Part shown: positions 13,222 through 17,253 of the stretch, in pieces
How positions within the stretch are numbered: position 1 is the first letter of the stretch
Layout of the letters: each line of letters begins with the position of its first letter
Assembly (NCBI GenBank): GCA_016278435.1
Contig: JADQBU010000309.1
Span: forward strand, 1-17,253
Reading direction: 5' to 3'
Length of the DNA: 17,253 nt
From: Halanaerobiales bacterium
Lineage (GTDB): Bacteria > Bacillota > Halanaerobiia > Halanaerobiales > JADQBU01
Position numbers and translations under genes: made by a program
Notes under the pieces: model-generated
Told to the model about the DNA's origin: nothing
Databases searched by the model: none
Seen by the model: the letters and a program-made list of their open reading frames with translations, nothing else

Positions 13222-13728
13222 TTATTCCTCTTTAAACTTTTTTAGTTTAGGTGCAATAACAGTCCGGCAATATGCCTGCTCAGGGTTTTTCTTGAAATAA
13301 TTATGATGGTACTTTTCAGCAACATAAAATTCTTTAAAGGAAACTAATTCTGTAACAACTGGTTTATCCCATTCCTGTTGAACCTCTAAAATAACCTTTT
13401 CCGCTGTAGCTTTTTGCTCCTCTGAATGATAAAAAATGGCTGATCGGTACTGAGTACCAACATCTTCTCCCTGACGGTTTAATGTTGTTGGATTATGAAC
13501 AGAAAAAAATATTTTTAGAAGTTCTCTGAAAGAAATGACTTCTGGTTCAAAGGAAATTTGAACAACCTCTGCATGACCAGTAGTACCTGTGCAGACCTGT
13601 TCATAGGTTGGCTCAGAAAACTTACCCCCTGAATAACCAGGTTCTATCTTTTTTACACCCTCTACTTCACTAAAAATTGCTTCTAAACACCAGAAACATC
13701 CCCCTGCAAGAGTTGCTTTTTCTATCAT
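13222..13728 (-). CDS. msrA: Peptide methionine sulfoxide reductase MsrA
   Basis: It reduces the S-epimer of methionine sulfoxide in proteins, repairing oxidative damage in the cytosol. The 168-residue protein has the active-site motif GCFWCLEAIF (catalytic Cys16), the EPGYSGG block, GHAEVVQI and a C-terminal AYC that may carry the resolving cysteine. No MsrB domain is fused and no msrB gene is next to it. AAGGAGG lies 7 bases before the ATG. It is the last gene of a probable three-gene operon, 35 bases after the DUF1232 gene. Confidence 0.95.
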   Translation of the reverse strand: MIEKATLAGGCFWCLEAIFSEVEGVKKIEPGYSGGKFSEPTYEQVCTGTTGHAEVVQISFEPEVISFRELLKIFFSVHNPTTLNRQGEDVGTQYRSAIFYHSEEQKATAEKVILEVQQEWDKPVVTELVSFKEFYVAEKYHHNYFKKNPEQAYCRTVIAPKLKKFKEE

Positions 13729-13763
13729 TAATAATCCTCCTTATCAAACATTATCTTTTTTTG

Positions 13764-14210
13764 CTATTTTATCAGTCCCTTTAATTTTTCCCATAACCCA
13801 CTTCCAACCATCCTATCAGCGACTTTTATTATCCTTTTTATAACCTTTAAAATATCTTCATCACCCACCCAGTGTTTGCGAACTATTTCCGGGTCGGTAT
13901 TATTAATTATAGCATTTAGAACAAAAACAGCAAGGGCCATATCATCAACATAGCCAGGGATACCGATAAATGCTTCCGGGATAAAATCTATTGGTAGTAA
14001 AAAATAGGCAATGGTAGTTGCCAGTTTTGTCTTTTCTTTTAAGGGAACCTCTTTATCAAGAGTTAGTCTGTAGAGTAGATAAAAGATATCAGGAGCAAGC
14101 ATTAAATACTCCGAATAACGGTGTTGATTACCCCATTTATTAAACCAGATGCGTATATCTTCCCTTAACTTATAATAGAAATCTTCTTGTTGATCCTGTT
14201 TATCATTCAT
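13764..14210 (-). CDS. DUF1232 (YkvA-like) protein
   Basis: The 148-residue protein carries the DUF1232 core: AYFLLPIDFIPEAFIGIPGYVDDMALAV (about residues 70-97), with the family's P-x-D-x-I-P and DD motifs. The N-terminal half is charged and helical. The core is only moderately hydrophobic and may associate with the membrane. The function of the family is not known. AGGTGAG precedes the ATG. It sits 20 bases after a small membrane-protein gene and 35 before msrA. Confidence 0.85.
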   Translation of the reverse strand: MNDKQDQQEDFYYKLREDIRIWFNKWGNQHRYSEYLMLAPDIFYLLYRLTLDKEVPLKEKTKLATTIAYFLLPIDFIPEAFIGIPGYVDDMALAVFVLNAIINNTDPEIVRKHWVGDEDILKVIKRIIKVADRMVGSGLWEKLKGLIK

Positions 14211-14230
14211 ATTTATCTCACCTTATTTAT

Positions 14231-14401
14231 CTAAAATAATAAACCTATTACAAAATAAATTGCTCCCCACATCAGTGCCAGTATAATACTTTGTTTTCTA
14301 CCCTTTTCTTTAGATACATCTTTATATTTTGTTAAAATGAAATAATATATAAATCCAAAAGCAAGCATACCAACAATAATTTCCGCTAAATTGGATAACA
14401 C
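14231..14401 (-). CDS. Small two-helix membrane protein (56 aa)
   Basis: GTG at 14401 is preceded by AAGGTGG with an 8-base spacing. The product is VLSNLAEIIVGMLAFGFIYY and so on, with a first membrane helix at about 5-23, a basic loop (KYKDVSKEKGRKQ) and a second helix at about 38-56 that ends the protein. The arrangement predicts a hairpin with the loop in the cytoplasm. It is the first gene of the operon with the DUF1232 gene and msrA. I do not recognise a family. Confidence 0.7.
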   Translation of the reverse strand: MLSNLAEIIVGMLAFGFIYYFILTKYKDVSKEKGRKQSIILALMWGAIYFVIGLLF

Positions 14402-14528
14402 TTATTAACCCACCTTCCTTCGGAATTTTAACAGCCCATTACTGTTACTATAATCTCCCTTTTACCTGCGACCTATCAAATTCACAGAGAAAAATATTCT
14501 ACAAGGTAGACAATTCTAGTTGACTTTC

Positions 14529-14582
14529 CATGACAGGTACGGTCTCACCATCCTACCTATCATGTTTCCAGACTCCCATGAT
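14529..14582 (-). ncRNA. Structured 5' leader with alternative hairpins (candidate cis-regulatory RNA)
   Basis: CATGACAGGTA (14529-14539) and TACCTATCATG (14554-14564) make an 11-bp stem with one G-U pair in the minus-strand RNA, topped by a GGT/ACC mini-stem. The segment 14559-14564 can instead pair with CATGAT at 14577-14582, so the two hairpins exclude each other. The element lies between the promoter at 14602-14630 and the small membrane-protein gene, in a leader of about 190 nt. I do not recognise a known riboswitch class. Confidence 0.4.
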
Positions 14583-14601
14583 TATCAACCTCCATAGTTA
14601 T

Positions 14602-14630
14602 ATTTTACATTATTCCTTATTTTAAATCAA
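14602..14630 (-). promoter_or_regulatory. Promoter of the small membrane protein / DUF1232 / msrA operon
   Basis: On the minus strand TTGATT (14630-14625), 17 bases, TAAAAT (14607-14602). Both hexamers deviate slightly from consensus. The predicted start is near 14595, giving a long leader before the GTG at 14401. Confidence 0.5.
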
Positions 14631-14679
14631 AATAATGCGAGTAAATATTAATTTCTAATAAAAACGCAAGATAAAGGAG

Positions 14680-14717
14680 GGTGTTAATATATTACATATT
14701 ACACCGTTCTTTTTTTA
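14680..14717 (+). terminator. Terminator-like hairpin upstream of the marR promoter
   Basis: GGTGTTAATA (14680-14689) pairs with TATTACACC (14697-14705) with one bulged T, and GTTC plus seven T's follow. No plus-strand gene lies upstream in this gap, so it either insulates the marR promoter or ends an unannotated RNA. Confidence 0.4.
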
Positions 14718-14744
14718 CTGTGTTTAAACCAAATAGAAACATCA

Positions 14745-14773
14745 TTGACAAAAATACTTCATTAATATATAAT
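14745..14773 (+). promoter_or_regulatory. Consensus sigma-A promoter of the marR-ABC operon
   Basis: A perfect TTGACA (14745-14750), a 17-base spacer and a perfect TATAAT (14768-14773) lie 50 bases before the marR start. The small palindrome TTCA-TATG-TGAA (14773-14784) overlaps the end of the -10 and the start site, where a MarR repressor could bind; that operator is tentative. Elsewhere in the 14402-14823 gap I see only the two RNA elements and the minus-strand promoter listed separately. Confidence 0.85.
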
Positions 14774-14823
14774 TCATATGTGAAATTTTATTTCCAAAAT
14801 ACTTATTTAAGGATGATAGAAAA

Positions 14824-15255
14824 ATGAAAGAGTCTCTTTCCCTGGAAGTTTACCGCAACCTCAAATATACATATTATCAGATGAAAAAAGATATTCGCAG
14901 CAAAATTGCTGAAACGGGGTATACCTGGACTCAAGTTCATGCCCTCTATCATATTGAAAAAAAAGGCACCCCTGTTAATAATCTGGCCGGTGAATTACAC
15001 TGTAATGCCAGTAATATTACGGCCCTGATTGATAGGTTGCAGGAAAAAGAACTGGTTTATCGTGAACACTCTGCGGAAGACCGGCGGGTCTGGTTAGTTA
15101 AACTTACAGATAAGGGTAATGAACTTAGGGATAACCTGTTTCCAGTACATCTAAAAAATATTCAGGAACGAATGAGTTCTTTAAATAAAGAGGAATTACT
15201 CACCTTAAAAACACTACTGGCAAAGTTAATCCATGATGATGAGAGAGGAAAATAG
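14824..15255 (+). CDS. MarR-family transcriptional regulator
   Basis: The 143-residue protein has the winged helix-turn-helix of MarR dimers: TWTQVHALYHIE, VNNLAGELHCNASNITALIDRL as recognition region, and the wing EDRRVWLVKLTDKG with the DRR signature. N- and C-terminal helices would form the dimer interface. AAGGATGATAG stands before the ATG. It overlaps the exporter gene by one base (TAGTG), so the two are translationally coupled. By family precedent it probably represses its own operon until a drug, phenolic or other ligand binds. Confidence 0.92.
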   Translation: MKESLSLEVYRNLKYTYYQMKKDIRSKIAETGYTWTQVHALYHIEKKGTPVNNLAGELHCNASNITALIDRLQEKELVYREHSAEDRRVWLVKLTDKGNELRDNLFPVHLKNIQERMSSLNKEELLTLKTLLAKLIHDDERGK

Positions 15256-17006
15256 TGAAAGAGTTCAAAGCATTACTTCGATTTATAAAACCCTATAAAT
15301 GGTTACTGGTGCTGGCGGCATTCTGCATGTTACTGGTTACAATTATGAATATGTCTGGCCCCTGGTTAATACGCAATCTGATAAAAACGGTAACAGTCGG
15401 AACCAGCAGTGACTTTAATCTGCATAAGATAAACACCCTGACCCTGGCAATCATTATAATATATATTCTGAGAGCAGTATCGCAATTTGGAACCAACTAC
15501 ATATCCCATTATGCGGCCTGGAAAATTCTCGAAGATATCAGAAGGCACCTTTATGACCATCTTCAAAAGCTTTCCATCAAATACTTCCAGGATAGACAGA
15601 CCGGGGAATTAATGTCGAGAGTAATCAATGATACCCGTAATTTTGAACAGTTACTGGCCCATGCCATCCCGACAATCGTAGTTAATGGTTTAATGTTAAT
15701 CGGAATTTCGATTATTCTCTTTACCATGAATATGCGGCTGGCTTTCTATACTTTAGTTCCGATGCCGATACTGATCTGGCTGGTATTAAAATTCAGCAAG
15801 ATATCCCGGCCCCTATTTAAAAATTCTCAGGCAGAAATAGCTAAAGTCAATTCCATCCTGCAGGATAACTTCTCCGGTATCAAGGAAATCAAAGCCTTTA
15901 CAAGAGAAAATTATGAAAGCACAAGAACATGGGCCCGGATATCAGCTCATACAAAGGCTATCTTATATGCCCTGAAGTTCTCAAATGTCTTTCACCCCAG
16001 CATTCAGTTTGTATCCAGTATCGGGACAGTTGTCGTTATTTTCTTTGGAGGGAGACTTGCTCTCAATGGTGAACTACCTCTGGAAGATATGGTAGCTTTC
16101 TTGTTATACCTTAATGTCTTCTATCAACCTATCCTGGCTTTAGGGCAGATAAATGAAGGCCTGCAGCAGGCCCTGGCCAGTGCTGAGCGGGTACTGGAGA
16201 TCATTAAAGAAGAACCAGAAATCAAGAATTCACCGGATGCTGTAACAATTAGCCGGGTCAGGGGACAGATTGAATTCCAGGGAGTTAATTTTCGCTATGT
16301 AGATAATATACCCATTCTCAAGGATATCTCCTTTACTGTTAAACCCGGAGAAACCCTGGCACTTGTTGGTCCAACCGGGGTAGGAAAAACTACCATCGCT
16401 AATCTGATACCAAGATTTTATGACCCTGATTCAGGGGAAATAATGATTGATGGTAAAGACATTCGCAAAATTGAACTCTCCAGCCTGAGAAAACAGATCA
16501 GTCTTGTCTCACAGGATACTTTCTTATTTAACGGAACAGTCAAAGAAAATATCCTATACGGCCGGTCCGATGCCAGTGATGAGGAGATAATTACAGCAGT
16601 AAAAGCTGCCAATGCCTTTGGGTTCATTAAAGAACTGGAAAACGGCTTTGAGACGAAAGTAGGAGAAAGAGGAGTCAAACTTTCAGGTGGACAAAAACAG
16701 AGAATTTCTATAGCCCGGGCTATTTTAAAAGATGCACCAATCCTTATTTTAGATGAGGCTACCTCCTCTGTTGATACTCAGACCGAGCAATTGATACAGG
16801 AAGCTTTAAATAAACTAAAAGAAGATAAAACAACAGTGGTCATCGCCCACCGTTTATCAACAATCCAGAAAGCAGATCAAATTATTGTGTTGAAAGAAGG
16901 AGTTATTGTTGAGCAGGGTAAACATGAAGAATTAATTGACCAGGGGGGCTTATACAACCAGTTATGTAAAGCTCAGGCCCCTGGCAAACTGGTAGAAGCT
17001 CTATAA
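15255..17006 (+). CDS. ABC exporter half-transporter (MsbA/LmrA type)
   Basis: The 583-residue protein joins a six-helix membrane domain (about 15-300) to an ATPase domain. Visible motifs are Walker A GPTGVGKTT (372-380), Q-loop SLVSQD (Gln420), signature LSGGQKQR (476-483), Walker B ILILDEATSSVD (496-507, Glu501) and switch His532. All catalytic residues are present, so a homodimer could be active. The start is GTG at 15255, with GAGAGGA just upstream. Pairing with a MarR regulator suggests drug or lipid export from the cytoplasm or inner leaflet. No second half-transporter follows, which also favours a homodimer. Confidence 0.93.
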   Translation: MKEFKALLRFIKPYKWLLVLAAFCMLLVTIMNMSGPWLIRNLIKTVTVGTSSDFNLHKINTLTLAIIIIYILRAVSQFGTNYISHYAAWKILEDIRRHLYDHLQKLSIKYFQDRQTGELMSRVINDTRNFEQLLAHAIPTIVVNGLMLIGISIILFTMNMRLAFYTLVPMPILIWLVLKFSKISRPLFKNSQAEIAKVNSILQDNFSGIKEIKAFTRENYESTRTWARISAHTKAILYALKFSNVFHPSIQFVSSIGTVVVIFFGGRLALNGELPLEDMVAFLLYLNVFYQPILALGQINEGLQQALASAERVLEIIKEEPEIKNSPDAVTISRVRGQIEFQGVNFRYVDNIPILKDISFTVKPGETLALVGPTGVGKTTIANLIPRFYDPDSGEIMIDGKDIRKIELSSLRKQISLVSQDTFLFNGTVKENILYGRSDASDEEIITAVKAANAFGFIKELENGFETKVGERGVKLSGGQKQRISIARAILKDAPILILDEATSSVDTQTEQLIQEALNKLKEDKTTVVIAHRLSTIQKADQIIVLKEGVIVEQGKHEELIDQGGLYNQLCKAQAPGKLVEAL

Positions 17007-17007
17007 A

Positions 17008-17253
17008 TTATAATGCTTTATTTAATTTAACTTTTTCTGTCTGGTTCTCAATCTTATTATTCAAAAAAATCTCTTTATAGAAAATAAATAAGCCAATTAT
17101 CATACCTATATATACTGTGAAAAATCTCCAGCCAAAAGTAAGTGAAACAATATCAGCCTGATCAACAAACCTGGCAAACATAATAACAAATCCCCCCTCG
17201 GCAATTCCCGTGGCCCCTGGGGTTATAGAAAAATACATAATCAGGGTGACAAC
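17008..17253 (-). CDS. Flippase-like membrane protein (MprF/AglD N-terminal, UPF0104 type), C-terminal end only
   Basis: The frame stays open past the right edge of the window, so only about 81 C-terminal residues are seen. YFSITPGATGIAEGGF is the hallmark C-terminal motif of the lysylphosphatidylglycerol synthase transmembrane / flippase-like family (usual form YFSPTPGxSGxAE). A last membrane helix (FFTVYIGMIIGLFIFY) and a charged tail follow. The ATG near 17238 is internal, as residues VVTLI precede it in frame. Members move or modify lipid-linked compounds; which one cannot be told from this piece. It converges on the ABC exporter gene with one base between stops and no visible terminator. 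Confidence 0.82.
   Translation of the reverse strand, partial: VVTLIMYFSITPGATGIAEGGFVIMFARFVDQADIVSLTFGWRFFTVYIGMIIGLFIFYKEIFLNNKIENQTEKVKLNKAL

Noticed and set aside
14529..14582. T-box or other known riboswitch in the msrA-operon leader
   Set aside because: No T-box sequence, SAM, TPP, c-di-GMP or lysine core motif could be matched; left as an unclassified structured leader.
14681..14827. 48-codon plus-strand frame ending inside the marR start codon
   Set aside because: The GTG start is only 2 bases after AAAGGAGG, the frame covers the terminator-like hairpin and the consensus promoter, and the composition is not protein-like.
1..17253. CRISPR arrays, tRNA or rRNA genes, insertion sequences
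   Set aside because: No regularly spaced repeats, no cloverleaf or rRNA-like tracts and no transposase frames were seen on reading both strands.

Overview
The window is AT-rich DNA with Firmicutes-type ribosome binding sites and sigma-A promoters. It fits an anaerobic, probably spore-forming, diderm Firmicute; the Halanaerobiales are my best guess. The evidence is a pyruvate:ferredoxin oxidoreductase, a DUF3787-type (spore-associated family) small protein, an orphan soluble PAS histidine kinase, and a sugar-binding protein whose signal peptide lacks a lipobox cysteine, which suits a periplasm. The taxonomic call is inference from gene content only.

Bases 1-1600: the 3' part of a pyruvate:ferredoxin oxidoreductase gene running in from the left, closed by a strong terminator. 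Bases 1611-4000, all minus strand: a small DUF3787-like protein, then a copper-homeostasis region. That region holds a Cu(I)-type CsoR repressor (C36/H61/C65), a NusG-domain-II remnant and a YHS-domain fragment downstream of it, and three tandem paralogous small membrane proteins with Met/His/Cys-rich N-termini and C-terminal SHOCT motifs. Three TACCCC-N-GGTA palindromes tie the region together: one before csoR, one at the transcription start of the SHOCT operon, and one in front of a very short transcript with no convincing gene. Bases 4037-5367: a divergently transcribed cytosolic PAS histidine kinase with no response regulator nearby.

Bases 5423-13064, minus strand: a seven-gene catabolic operon read from right to left. 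It encodes a LacI-family repressor, a solute-binding protein, two CUT1-type permeases, an ADP-ribosylglycohydrolase-family protein, a ribokinase and a nucleoside-hydrolase-family protein. A canonical promoter (TTGACA-N17-TAAAAT) with a perfect 13-bp-arm operator just downstream precedes lacI and probably controls the whole set. The gene content suggests import of a ribosylated compound, release of ribose by one or two N/O-glycosidases, and phosphorylation to ribose-5-phosphate. No transporter ATPase is encoded here.

Bases 13167-14640, minus strand: a putative operon of a 56-aa two-helix membrane protein, a DUF1232 (YkvA-like) protein and methionine sulfoxide reductase A. Its promoter is followed by a roughly 190-nt leader with mutually exclusive hairpins. 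Bases 14745-17006, plus strand: a MarR-family regulator overlapping by one base an MsbA/LmrA-type ABC exporter, behind a perfect sigma-A promoter. The window closes inside a convergent gene for a multi-pass membrane protein of the flippase-like (MprF/AglD N-terminal, UPF0104) family.

The best candidates for something undescribed are the CsoR-operator-linked SHOCT proteins with their short companion transcript, and the LacI/CUT1/ADP-ribosylglycohydrolase/ribokinase/nucleoside-hydrolase operon.
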